Positions 53,467 to 61,897 of a stretch of DNA of 64,000 nucleotides are shown here, piece by piece. Source of the stretch: Streptomyces resistomycificus (GTDB lineage Bacteria; Actinomycetota; Actinomycetes; Streptomycetales; Streptomycetaceae); assembly GCF_001514265.1 (NCBI RefSeq), contig NZ_KQ948988.1, positions 1,123,395 through 1,187,394 on the forward strand, in the 5' to 3' direction. The position numbers and the translations under genes were made by a program. The notes beneath the pieces were generated by a model that did not search any database, was not told the origin of the DNA, and saw only the letters and a list, made by a program, of their open reading frames with translations. The number at the start of each line of letters is the position of its first letter. Positions within the stretch are counted from its first letter, which is position 1.

Positions 53467-55614
53467 TCACGATTCCTGACCTACGGGTTGCGGGGCGACC
53501 TCGGGAAGCCTGGTACTGCGCACCACCTTGTCCTCACCCGCGCTGGCCAGGAACCGACTGTCCGGGTAGAACGCCAAGGTGTTCACCGAGCGACTGTGCT
53601 TGACGCTGAAAAGTGACGACCCCGTGTCGGCCCGCCACACGCACACGGTGCCGTCCTCACTGCCGGTGGCGATCATGGTGCCGTCGGAACTGAAGGCCAC
53701 CGCCCTCAGACCCTTTCTCTGCTCGATGTGGAAGAGCGGAGCCCATGACTCCGACTCTCTTATCTGAGCGGTGCGGTCTTCGCTGCAAGTGGCGATCTTC
53801 TGCCCGTCAGGGGAAAAGGCGACACCGAGGACGAAATCCCGGTGCGGAATCTGCGCCTTCTGCCAGCCAGTGTCCGTGTCCCAGACGTACGCGTTCCCGT
53901 CCGCGGATGCCGTGAGCAGCAGGCGCCCGTCCGGGCTGAACTTCACGTCCTTGACCGCACGGGCGTGGCGCAGGGACAGTATCCGGCTGCCGGTACTGAG
54001 ATCCCAGACGCACGCCGTCGCATCTGCGGCCCCGGTGGCCAGATATCTCCCGCTGCCGTCGAAGTCGGTCGCGTCGACAAAGTGGCCGTGGGCCAGCTCC
54101 GCGACCAGTGATCCCGTCGTCATCTCCCAGATACGCACGAGATTGTCCGTGCTGCCGGCTGCCAATTTCTCACCGTCCGGGCTGAAGGCAACCGCGTTCA
54201 CCATCGTGCTCCACCCGCCGAGCCGACGCTCCCACGTCACCTGGCCGGTGATCACGTCCCAGATCCGCACCAGCTTGCGGGCGCCGGTGGCAAGCAGCCG
54301 CCCCTGCGGGTGGATGGCCAAGCTGACCACCCAGCGCTCAGTGTCGATCTCGGAACGTGGCGTGAAGCCAGGGGAGGATGTCCTGGAGGGGGAAGTGGCC
54401 TTCCGGGGAGGCAGTGGCGTGGAGGGTGAGGCAGGCGGCTCGGAATCCGTGCCTTGGTCCGATTCCCGCTGGATCTGATTGATCTCGTCGACCACTGTCC
54501 CAGGCGGAGTAGATGGCCGTGGCGAGGTGAGGTCGAAGAGTCGGGCGTCGCCACTGCGCTGGTACAGGACGGGTGTAAAGCATTCGAGGCTGTCGTCCTT
54601 GTCGGCCCGCAACGCGATGCGGGCCGCACGCACCCCCTCGTCGACAGGCCGGTTGGCCGCGAGGGCCTGGTAAAAGGCTCGGGAGAAGAGAACGGCCGCC
54701 TTGTCGGTCACGGCGAACTGCATGGCGACCACGGCAGGCACCGTGTGCTCCAGCTCGGCCGCCGTGCTGGAGAACAGATCCTGCGCGTGGGAGGTTCCCG
54801 TCTCGCAGCTGTTGAGCACCACGAGGCGTGGAGCGGGCTCGGCGACGCTGATCAGCGAGCCGAGCGCCTCGGCATGCAACGGGTCCTCCCGGCCCTGCTC
54901 ATCGGCGAAGACGATCATTCCCTGGCGCCTGACTTCGTCGAACCTTCCGTGACCGATGAAGTGGAAGATGTGGCAGCCGTGGAACAGTGCCGCGAAGAGA
55001 TGCTGTTTGGTCTGGCCCTGCACCCAGTCCAACCGCACCATTCCCTCGTCAATGAGTGGCGTGAGCGCGGTGGTCAGGCTCTCCCGCTCGGCTTCCGCGT
55101 CCAGCGTCCCGAGCGAGCCGGGAAGGGACACCATTCCCAGGATGCGCAGCGGCGGCTTCACGCCAAGAGGAGAGACCGGCTCAAGAATTTCGACGTGGCG
55201 GATGATCGGGTGATGCAGGCATAGGTAGCCACCGAGCTTCGCGTGGTGCAGAAGCTCCCAGGGCAGTGCGGCGAGTTCCGGGGAACGGACCCGCAACACC
55301 ATGCGCAGTCTTTGTCCGCGCTCTTGCGCTCTCTGCCTGCTGGCAAGGTAGAGCGCTTTGATCGAACTTTGGAAAACGGCGTCGAAAAGAATGCCACCGA
55401 CTTGCCGAGCGGGTGCCTCCAGTTCGGTTCCCACGCCCCGTGAGCGCACGGCAGAACCGAGAACCGCCGCCTGCAACGAGGGGAGCCTGAACAGCAACTC
55501 ATGGGCGTCGATAGCGGTGACGACACGGTCCTCACCGCACGGCGACGACACCTCGATGCTGTAGCCGCCGGGCGACTCGCTCATCTCAAGTACGAAATCC
55601 AACTCCGCCGCCAT
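53467..55614 (-). CDS. CHAT-domain protease fused to seven WD40 repeats
   Basis: 715 aa with GGAGAGAAGG before the ATG. Residues 1-370 form a CHAT (caspase-like) domain: LPWELLHH, the catalytic His at 222 in FHFIGHGRF and Cys at 270 in VVLNSCETGTS. A Pro/Ser-rich linker (about 385-425) leads to seven WD40 units, each with AFSPDG...LATGSxDxTVxVW-type sequence, a full propeller. Codon choice is less GC-biased than in neighbours, suggesting transfer. CHAT-WD40 proteins are known from bacterial conflict and cell-death systems. It is 29 bp after, and likely cotranscribed with, the membrane gene upstream. Confidence 0.9.
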   Translation of the reverse strand: MAAELDFVLEMSESPGGYSIEVSSPCGEDRVVTAIDAHELLFRLPSLQAAVLGSAVRSRGVGTELEAPARQVGGILFDAVFQSSIKALYLASRQRAQERGQRLRMVLRVRSPELAALPWELLHHAKLGGYLCLHHPIIRHVEILEPVSPLGVKPPLRILGMVSLPGSLGTLDAEAERESLTTALTPLIDEGMVRLDWVQGQTKQHLFAALFHGCHIFHFIGHGRFDEVRRQGMIVFADEQGREDPLHAEALGSLISVAEPAPRLVVLNSCETGTSHAQDLFSSTAAELEHTVPAVVAMQFAVTDKAAVLFSRAFYQALAANRPVDEGVRAARIALRADKDDSLECFTPVLYQRSGDARLFDLTSPRPSTPPGTVVDEINQIQRESDQGTDSEPPASPSTPLPPRKATSPSRTSSPGFTPRSEIDTERWVVSLAIHPQGRLLATGARKLVRIWDVITGQVTWERRLGGWSTMVNAVAFSPDGEKLAAGSTDNLVRIWEMTTGSLVAELAHGHFVDATDFDGSGRYLATGAADATACVWDLSTGSRILSLRHARAVKDVKFSPDGRLLLTASADGNAYVWDTDTGWQKAQIPHRDFVLGVAFSPDGQKIATCSEDRTAQIRESESWAPLFHIEQRKGLRAVAFSSDGTMIATGSEDGTVCVWRADTGSSLFSVKHSRSVNTLAFYPDSRFLASAGEDKVVRSTRLPEVAPQPVGQES

Positions 55615-55643
55615 GGCGCCTTCTCTCCGGCGGGGTCAACGAC

Positions 55644-56327
55644 TCACTGCGACGTGTGCGAGGGCGTCGGGGTAGCGTCCGCATCTCCCGCAGGTTGCGA
55701 GGTGGTTGCGACCCAGGTTTGGAAGTCGGTGAAGTACTGCGGATTCGAGATCTGGGCCCCGACGACGATGTTGAAACGGCGGTCCGTGTACATGGCGACC
55801 GCGATATTCTCGGATCTGTAGCAGGCGTAGTCGCCGATAACTACGGACTGGTCGTCGAAGGAATATGTTTGGTGGCTCCCCTCCGTGTAGTCGTCTATGG
55901 TGCTGCACTCGTCTCCCTGGAGGCTGCCGGGGGCGACCTGCTTCATGAAGTATTCCTGCATGGCGTTCACGTCGGGGAACATGATGTACCAAGCCTGTTC
56001 CGGAACGCTGTCAACCGTGCTGCAGTCCACCTTCACCGCGTCCTTGGGGGACTCGGCGGACTCGGTGCAGTTCAGTGCGGACTTTACCTCGGCGGGAATG
56101 TGCGATTTGAGGTCGCCCAGCGAAGGACCTTGCTCTTCCGACTCGATCGACAGCCCCCACATTCCGCCGGCCAGTAGCAGAACACCGAGAATGGCGAGCA
56201 CGACGCGCGGTGCCCGATGCATCTTCGGGATGGTCATCAAGCGGCGCGAGATGCCGCTGCCGATCAGGGCGAGCGCCAGGAGGACAATACCGATGGCGAT
56301 AAGAACGATCTCGACGGCGAGTGGCAT
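55644..56327 (-). CDS. two-TM protein with extracytoplasmic Cys-containing domain, unknown function
   Basis: 227 aa. Two hydrophobic segments (residues ~4-24 and ~42-60) flank a short basic loop. The rest, ~165 residues, is predicted outside and has four Cys (NCTES, VDCST, DECST, YACYR) that could form two disulfides. It ends in a Thr/Pro tail. The DNA is less GC-rich than the flanks. Position directly ahead of the CHAT gene suggests a membrane sensor or partner. The family is not recognised. Confidence 0.7.
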   Translation of the reverse strand: MPLAVEIVLIAIGIVLLALALIGSGISRRLMTIPKMHRAPRVVLAILGVLLLAGGMWGLSIESEEQGPSLGDLKSHIPAEVKSALNCTESAESPKDAVKVDCSTVDSVPEQAWYIMFPDVNAMQEYFMKQVAPGSLQGDECSTIDDYTEGSHQTYSFDDQSVVIGDYACYRSENIAVAMYTDRRFNIVVGAQISNPQYFTDFQTWVATTSQPAGDADATPTPSHTSQ

Positions 56328-56469
56328 CGCTCAGCTCCTTCGGGAGTAAGGCCGCATCCAGTGCGGCCGTAGCCCACCGCCCCTGCCCTCGCTTCGCGTG
56401 CGCGCTCGGGCAATAGGAGAACCCTCAACTACCTGGCGATATCTAGCATTTCGTGTTAATCCATACTTT

Positions 56470-56790
56470 ATGACCATTATGGAGTTCTCGCTAGACGACG
56501 GCAGCGCCGTGCGCGTCAGGGTCTCCGACGGGCAGGCGCCTAGCTCCATCCGCACCCGGGGTGCCTCGACGTCGGCGGTAATCGAGAAGGCCGAGGGTGC
56601 GTTCGAGTCGGTCATGCACGCCGTGCGGGCCGTTACTCGTGGTGTGGCCGAGCAAGTGGAGGACTTCGTGCAACGGCCCGACGTCCTCGTCGTCGAGTTC
56701 GGTGTCGAACTCAGTGCCCAGGCAGGGGCGGTCATCACGGCAGCCGGAGCTTCCGCTCAACTGAAAGTGAGCCTGACATGGAACAAGTGA
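56470..56790 (+). CDS. Trypco1-like (CU044_2847 family) small protein
   Basis: 106 aa from MTIMEFSLDDGSAVRVRVSD; no ribosome site is visible, so the start may be the second ATG at 56479 or the message leaderless. The C-terminal block DVLVVEFGVELSAQAGAVITAAG (in part) followed by LKVSLTW is the signature of the trypsin-co-occurring domain 1 family, found beside trypsin-like, CHAT and other effectors in actinobacterial conflict loci. It is divergent from the membrane/CHAT operon, with a 142-bp AT-richer promoter region between. Confidence 0.8.
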   Translation: MTIMEFSLDDGSAVRVRVSDGQAPSSIRTRGASTSAVIEKAEGAFESVMHAVRAVTRGVAEQVEDFVQRPDVLVVEFGVELSAQAGAVITAAGASAQLKVSLTWNK

Positions 56791-56867
56791 TTCGCGTCCG
56801 TCACTGAGGGCTTTCATCACGGCCACTGATCGGGTGACGCTGGTGGTGCGCGCGACCACGAGGCCAC

Positions 56868-56890
56868 CGCGCCGGCTGCAGGCCGGCGCG
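56868..56890 (+). terminator. hairpin downstream of the Trypco1-like gene
   Basis: CGCGCCGGC, loop TGCAG, GCCGGCGCG: a perfect 9-bp stem 77 nt after the stop. The remaining 56891-57040 holds no recognisable gene. Confidence 0.65.
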
Positions 56891-57040
56891 AAGGGCAGCC
56901 GCCCCGAGATGCCGGGCCCTGTGCGGCCGGCTGCCGGTAGTTGGTTCAGTAGCAGGTCAGCGTTCCCCTGATCAGGGACTTCCCCTCGGCCTCGTCCCAA
57001 TGACTCGACCTGCTCTCAACGACGCGCTTCCTGTTCGCAT

Positions 57041-59032
57041 TCAGCCCCGGTAACCCCGCAGCTTCCGGTACAGCGTGGCGCGCGCGATGCCCAGGGCCGC
57101 CGCCGTGCGGGCCTTGTTGCCGCCGTTTCGGTGCAGGGCGTCCAGGATGGCGGCGCGCTCCGCGTGTTCCATCGGGCTGAGGCGGCGGCGCGCGGGCCCC
57201 TCACGTACGAGGTCGGGCAGCTCGGCGCGTCGGACGGGGCCCGTCGCGCGGCGGGTCTCCGCCAACGTACGTACGACGTGGGCGAGTTCGGTGACGTTGC
57301 CGGGCCACGGGTATCGCTCCAGCGCGCGCAGCGCGTCCAGCGTCCAGGTGAGCGGCGGCTGCCCCGGCACCGGCCCGGGCGTCAGAGCCGTGAGCAACTC
57401 CCTTATGTCCTCCGTGCGTTCGCGCAGGGCGGGGAGGGTGACCGACCGTGCGGCGAGGGAGTCGAGGAGTCGCTGAAGACACGGGCCGGGAGGCGTTCCG
57501 GGGGTGTACGTGACCAGTAGCGGGGCGTCCGGATGTGTTTCGAGGAGCGCGTTGAGGGTCGCCGTGTCGGACTGCTCAAGACGCTCGACGTGGCGTACGA
57601 GGAGCGCCCGGTCCTGTGCCAACTGCCCGAGCCAGGAGCCGATTTCCCCTTCCGCCGCGTCGGCGGCCAACGGGCTCGCGGCCAGTTCCCGGGCGAGCGC
57701 GGTCTTCCCGGTGCCGCGTTCCCCGACGATGAGGAGCGGGCCGGGGTGCCGGGCCAGCTCCGTCGCACGAGCCACCGCGTGCCGCCAGGGCACCGACCGC
57801 CCGGCAAGTCCCACGCCGCCCGTCCCGGCCGACGACACGTCCGCCGCGTCCCCCACCGGCTCCAGCACCGCGACCGCGCCGATCGCCGAGCCCTGGTGCA
57901 GTACGGGGGTGACGGTCGCGGAACACCCGGCCGTGTGCGGGAGTCGTATGTCGTACGACGTCGAAGGCGCGGAACGGGCTGCCGTCCCGGCCCCCTGGGG
58001 CGTGGCATCGGCTGCCGTCCGGGTCGTCTGGGGCGTGGCATCGGCTGCCGTCCGGGTCGTCTGGGGCGTGGCATCGGCTGCCGTCCGGGTCGTCTGGGGC
58101 GTGGCATCGGCTGCCGTCCGGGTCCTCTGGAACGTCGCATCCGCTGCCGCCCCGGTGCCGGCGAGCGCCGAACCGGCCCCTGAACCCGGGCCGCCGGCCT
58201 CCGTGCCCACCCCCGAAGCCGCTTCCAGCAAGGAGACCGTGTGCCGTTCCAGCGCCTCCAGGCCCTCCGGCGACAGCAGTCGTGCCGCGTCCTCGCTGAC
58301 GAGACGGTTGCGCCCGTCGAGGGCGACGACCGCGCGGCGCCCCTGCCTCCCGGGCTCCTCGCCCACCGCCCGCAGGTACGCGTCCAGCAACACGCGTTCC
58401 GCCGACCGTGACCGCGCGAGGAGTTCCGCCTCGACGGCACTCGCGGCGGCCTCGGCGAGCGGGGCGCCCGGATGCGGCCCGCACTCGGCGCACAGTCGGG
58501 AGGCCACCGTGACCGTGCCCAGGATCCGCCCCGTCCCCGGCGCGAGCAGCGGCACGCTGACCGCGGAGACGTCCTGCCACAGGTCGAGGAAGTGCTCGGG
58601 CCCGTGCACCTCGGCCCGTCGGCGGGTACGCAGCGCGCGGACCGCGCTGTTGTGGCCGACCGCCTGTTCGGAGAGGTCGGGACGGCCGAGGTCGTCCCGG
58701 GCGAACCCGGTCGACCACAGCACGCGCAGCCGCTCGTCCGTGAGCACGAGCGCCGGCTGCCCGGGGCCGAGACCGGCGGCGATCCGCTCCAGCACCGGCC
58801 GCGCCGCGGTCAGCAGAAGGGACTCGGGAGGCCGTACGGCGCGCTCGGGCACCGCGTCCCCGACGTCGTGCCGTACGCCGAGGAACCGGGCGCGCCTCCA
58901 CGCGGAGACGATCTCCTCCGGCACCCCGTCAGGCAGTTGCCGCCCCGTCAGGAACAGCTCGCGGGCCCTGCGCAGCGAATCGAGCGCGGGGCGGGCGGTG
59001 GGGTGCTCTGCGGTGGTCACGACGGCGTTCAC
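57041..59032 (-). CDS. AcoR-like transcriptional regulator (GAF, AAA+, Fis HTH)
   Basis: 663 aa from a GTG. Order: GAF-type sensor (about 60-200), a second sensor region (about 215-400) interrupted by an 11-residue tandem repeat, AAA+ domain with Walker A LLIVGERGTGKTALA, and C-terminal Fis HTH (NGGNKARTAAALGIARATLYRKL). The sigma-54-contacting GAFTGA loop is absent, and the stretch between Walker A and B is short, consistent with an organism lacking sigma-54. It is divergent from the hydroxyquinol operon and probably activates it from the TGTCTC palindrome. Confidence 0.86.
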   Translation of the reverse strand: MNAVVTTAEHPTARPALDSLRRARELFLTGRQLPDGVPEEIVSAWRRARFLGVRHDVGDAVPERAVRPPESLLLTAARPVLERIAAGLGPGQPALVLTDERLRVLWSTGFARDDLGRPDLSEQAVGHNSAVRALRTRRRAEVHGPEHFLDLWQDVSAVSVPLLAPGTGRILGTVTVASRLCAECGPHPGAPLAEAAASAVEAELLARSRSAERVLLDAYLRAVGEEPGRQGRRAVVALDGRNRLVSEDAARLLSPEGLEALERHTVSLLEAASGVGTEAGGPGSGAGSALAGTGAAADATFQRTRTAADATPQTTRTAADATPQTTRTAADATPQTTRTAADATPQGAGTAARSAPSTSYDIRLPHTAGCSATVTPVLHQGSAIGAVAVLEPVGDAADVSSAGTGGVGLAGRSVPWRHAVARATELARHPGPLLIVGERGTGKTALARELAASPLAADAAEGEIGSWLGQLAQDRALLVRHVERLEQSDTATLNALLETHPDAPLLVTYTPGTPPGPCLQRLLDSLAARSVTLPALRERTEDIRELLTALTPGPVPGQPPLTWTLDALRALERYPWPGNVTELAHVVRTLAETRRATGPVRRAELPDLVREGPARRRLSPMEHAERAAILDALHRNGGNKARTAAALGIARATLYRKLRGYRG
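57997..58128 (-). repeat. 33-bp coding minisatellite in the AcoR-like gene
   Basis: Four adjacent 33-bp units (57997, 58030, 58063, 58096); the first three are identical and the fourth has one change. Degenerate flanking copies extend on both sides. They encode repeats of about TAADATPQTTR. The length is a multiple of three, so copy changes keep the frame. Confidence 0.92.
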
Positions 59033-59109
59033 CCTACCGGGAGTGGTTGAACGTTCGACTGTCGCGGCACGTATTCCCCGCGATGCTCCCCGGCCCGCCG
59101 TCTCGACGC

Positions 59110-59126
59110 TGTCTCGAATTGAGACA
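59110..59126. promoter_or_regulatory. TGTCTC-N5-GAGACA palindrome in divergent promoter
   Basis: TGTCTCGAATTGAGACA is perfect in both arms. It lies 78 bp from the AcoR-like start and 72 bp from the monooxygenase start at 59198. It is a probable binding site for the Fis-type HTH of the regulator. Confidence 0.72.
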
Positions 59127-59197
59127 CCCGCGCTCCCTCGCCGCCCTACATGATCTTGGAAGGTCGGCCCCTGTCCTCATTCCCTGGAGCGTTTGCC

Positions 59198-60955
59198 GTG
59201 CACACCGTCGAGCCCGATGTCGTGACCGACGTACTCATCGTCGGCAGCGGCCCCGCGGGCGCCTCCGCCGCGCTCGCCCTGAGCACGTACGGCGTCGCGA
59301 ACATCGTCGTCACCCGCTACGCGAGCCTCGCCGACACACCCCGGGCCCACATCACCAACCAGCGCACCATGGAGGTGCTGCGGGACCTCGGGGTCGAGGA
59401 CGAGGTCGTGGCCAAGGCCACGCCACAGCACCTGATGGGCAACACGACCTTCTGCACCAGCCTGGCCGGCGAGGAACTCGGCCGGGTCCGGTCCTGGGGC
59501 AACGACCCGCTCGTGCAGGCGGCCCACGAGCTCGCCAGCCCCACCCGCATGTGCGACATGCCCCAGCACCTCATGGAGCCGGTGCTCGTCGACGCGGCGG
59601 TCGCAAGGGGCACGCGACTGCGGTTCAGCACGGTCTACAAGTCCTTCGTCCAGGACGCCGACGGTGTGACGGTCACCGTCGAGGACCGGCTGCGCGGCGA
59701 CGAGTACACCATCCGGGCCAAGTACCTCGTCGGTGCCGACGGCGGCCGCTCGCAGGTCGCCGCGGACGCCGGGCTGCCGATGGGCGGCCAGATGGGCGTG
59801 GCCGGCAGCGTCAACATCGTCTTCGACGCCGACCTGAGCCGGTACACCGCCCACCGGCCGTCCACCCTGTACTGGGTACTGGCGCCCGGGGCCACCGTCG
59901 GAGGTATCGGCGCCGGCCTGGTGCGCTGCGTCCGGCCCTGGAACAAGTGGATGGTCGTCTGGGGGTACGACGTCACCGCGGGCGCACCCGACCTGACCAC
60001 GGAGTACGCCGAGTCGGTCGTCCGCAAGCTGGTCGGCGACGACGAGATCCCCGTGACCGTCAAGTCGTCCTCGGCCTGGACCGTCAACGAGATGTACGCG
60101 CAGACGTACGCGAACGGCCGCGTCTTCTGCGCCGGAGACGCCACGCACCGCCACCCGCCGTCCAACGGCCTCGGCTCCAACACCTCCATCCAGGACTCCT
60201 ACAACCTGGCCTGGAAGCTGAAGCTCGTCCTCGAAGGCGTCGCCGGTCCGAAGCTGCTCGACACCTACACCGCCGAGCGCGCCCCGATCGGCAGGCAGAT
60301 CGTCACCCGCGCCAACAGGTCCATCGGCGAGACCGCCCCGGTCTTCGAGGCCCTCGACGGCCTCTCCCCGCAGACCCCCGAGCAGCTGTGGGCCAACATC
60401 GACGCCCGCAAGGACGACACCGAGGCGGCGCGGAAACAGCGGGCGAGGCTGCGCGAGGCGATCGCGTTCAAGGTGTACGAGTTCAACGCGCACGGCGTCG
60501 ACCTCAACCAGCGCTACGCCTCCGACGCGATCGTCCCCGACGGCACGCCCGCCCCCGGGTTCGACCGCGACCCGGAGCTGTACCACCAGCCGAGCTCCCG
60601 CCCCGGCGCCAAGCTCCCGCACGCCTGGATCACCTCGGGCACCCGCACCCTGTCCACCCTCGACACCGTCGGCCGGGGCCGCTTCACGCTGCTCACCGGC
60701 ATCGGCGGCACGGCCTGGGCCGAGGCGGCCCGGGCCCAGGACCTGGAGATCGCCACCGTCGTCATCGGACCGGGCCAGGAGTACGAGGACCCGTACGGGG
60801 ACTGGGCGCGGCTCAGCGAGGTGGCCGACGGGGGAGCCCTGCTCGTACGGCCGGACGGGTACGTCGCCTTCCGGCACGCCACGGCGGCCGCGTCCGACGC
60901 GGAGGCGGACCGTTTGCTCACCGAGGCGGTGCGACGCATCCTCGGACATGGCTGA
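59198..60955 (+). CDS. FAD-dependent phenol/resorcinol monooxygenase
   Basis: 585 aa from the GTG at 59198, which has GGAG 9 nt before; an ATG at 59150 in frame has no ribosome site. Class A flavoprotein: VLIVGSGPAGASAALAL, VGADGGRSQVA (NADPH/FAD motif DG), and FCAGDATHRHPPSNGLGSNT (in part). C-terminal thioredoxin-like domain. Closest by pattern to 2,4-dichlorophenol 6-monooxygenase/resorcinol hydroxylase. With the two following genes it would convert resorcinol-type phenols to hydroxyquinol. Confidence 0.87.
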   Translation: MHTVEPDVVTDVLIVGSGPAGASAALALSTYGVANIVVTRYASLADTPRAHITNQRTMEVLRDLGVEDEVVAKATPQHLMGNTTFCTSLAGEELGRVRSWGNDPLVQAAHELASPTRMCDMPQHLMEPVLVDAAVARGTRLRFSTVYKSFVQDADGVTVTVEDRLRGDEYTIRAKYLVGADGGRSQVAADAGLPMGGQMGVAGSVNIVFDADLSRYTAHRPSTLYWVLAPGATVGGIGAGLVRCVRPWNKWMVVWGYDVTAGAPDLTTEYAESVVRKLVGDDEIPVTVKSSSAWTVNEMYAQTYANGRVFCAGDATHRHPPSNGLGSNTSIQDSYNLAWKLKLVLEGVAGPKLLDTYTAERAPIGRQIVTRANRSIGETAPVFEALDGLSPQTPEQLWANIDARKDDTEAARKQRARLREAIAFKVYEFNAHGVDLNQRYASDAIVPDGTPAPGFDRDPELYHQPSSRPGAKLPHAWITSGTRTLSTLDTVGRGRFTLLTGIGGTAWAEAARAQDLEIATVVIGPGQEYEDPYGDWARLSEVADGGALLVRPDGYVAFRHATAAASDAEADRLLTEAVRRILGHG

Positions 60956-60973
60956 CGGGAAGGACCACGGGAC

Positions 60974-61897
60974 ATGACCAGCGAATTCACCGCCCACATC
61001 ACCGAGGCTGTGGTGGACAGCCTCGAAGGCACGGCCGACCCCCGGCTGCGCGAACTGCTCGCCGCCCTCACCCGCCATCTGCACGCCTTCGTCCGCGAGA
61101 CCGAGCCGACCATGGCGGAGTGGGGGAGGGCCGTCGACTTCCTGACGGCGACCGGGCAGGCCTGCACGGACACCCGGCAGGAGTTCGTCCTCCTGTCGGA
61201 CGTGCTCGGCGTGTCGATGCTCGTCGAGACGATCAACAGCGAAGGAGCCGGCGGCGAAGACGGGAGGGAGGCCGGGAACGGGAACGGGGGCGAGAACGGG
61301 AGCGAGGACGTGACCGAGTCGACGGTGCTGGGTCCCTTCCACATGACCGAGTCCCCCGTCCGCGCGCTCGGCGCCGACATCGACCTGGTCGGTGACGGCG
61401 AGCCGTGCGTGGTCAGCGGGCGCGTGCTGTCCCGGGACGGGACCCCGCTGCCGGGCGCGACCCTCGACGTCTGGCAGGCGAACGCCGAGGGGTACTACGA
61501 CGTGCAGCAGCCACAGGTCCAGCCACCCGGCAACGGGCGCGGGCTGTTCACGGCGGACGACGAGGGCCGCTTCCGGTTCCGCACCTGCGTGCCGAGCCCG
61601 TATCCGATCCCCACGGACGGCCCCGTCGGTGACCTGTTGCGGGCGACCGGCCGCCACCCCTACCGCCCGGCCCACATCCACTTCATCGCCTCGGCCGAGG
61701 GGCACGCGCCGGTCACCACGCACATCTTCGTGGCCGGCAGCGACCACCTCGACTCGGACGCCGTGTTCGCGGTCAAGGAGAGCCTCGTCAAGGACTTCTC
61801 CGAGACCGACGACCCGTCCCTGGCACGGGAGTTCGGCCTCCCCAACCCGTTCCGACACGCCCGCTTCGACCTCGTGCTCAACCCGGTCCGGTCATGA
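60974..61897 (+). CDS. hydroxyquinol 1,2-dioxygenase (intradiol)
   Basis: 307 aa. An N-terminal helical dimer domain (DPRLRELLAALTRHLHAFV) is followed by the beta catalytic domain: TESTVLGPFHM, LDVWQANAEGYYDVQQP (first Tyr ligand), PSPYPIPTDGPVGDLL (second Tyr), and RPAHIHFIASAEG (two His ligands) for Fe(III). A Gly/Glu/Asn-rich insert of ~15-20 residues precedes TESTVLGPF. Product: maleylacetate from hydroxyquinol. Overlaps the next gene by four bases. Confidence 0.91.
   Translation: MTSEFTAHITEAVVDSLEGTADPRLRELLAALTRHLHAFVRETEPTMAEWGRAVDFLTATGQACTDTRQEFVLLSDVLGVSMLVETINSEGAGGEDGREAGNGNGGENGSEDVTESTVLGPFHMTESPVRALGADIDLVGDGEPCVVSGRVLSRDGTPLPGATLDVWQANAEGYYDVQQPQVQPPGNGRGLFTADDEGRFRFRTCVPSPYPIPTDGPVGDLLRATGRHPYRPAHIHFIASAEGHAPVTTHIFVAGSDHLDSDAVFAVKESLVKDFSETDDPSLAREFGLPNPFRHARFDLVLNPVRS

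Noticed and set aside
57997..58128. CRISPR-like regularly spaced repeats
   Set aside because: The 33-bp units are contiguous with no spacers, in frame within a regulator gene, and encode a linker repeat. It is a minisatellite.
59150..59197. ATG start for the flavin monooxygenase
   Set aside because: No ribosome site precedes it, while GTG 59198 has GGAG at a good distance and begins just before the FAD motif.
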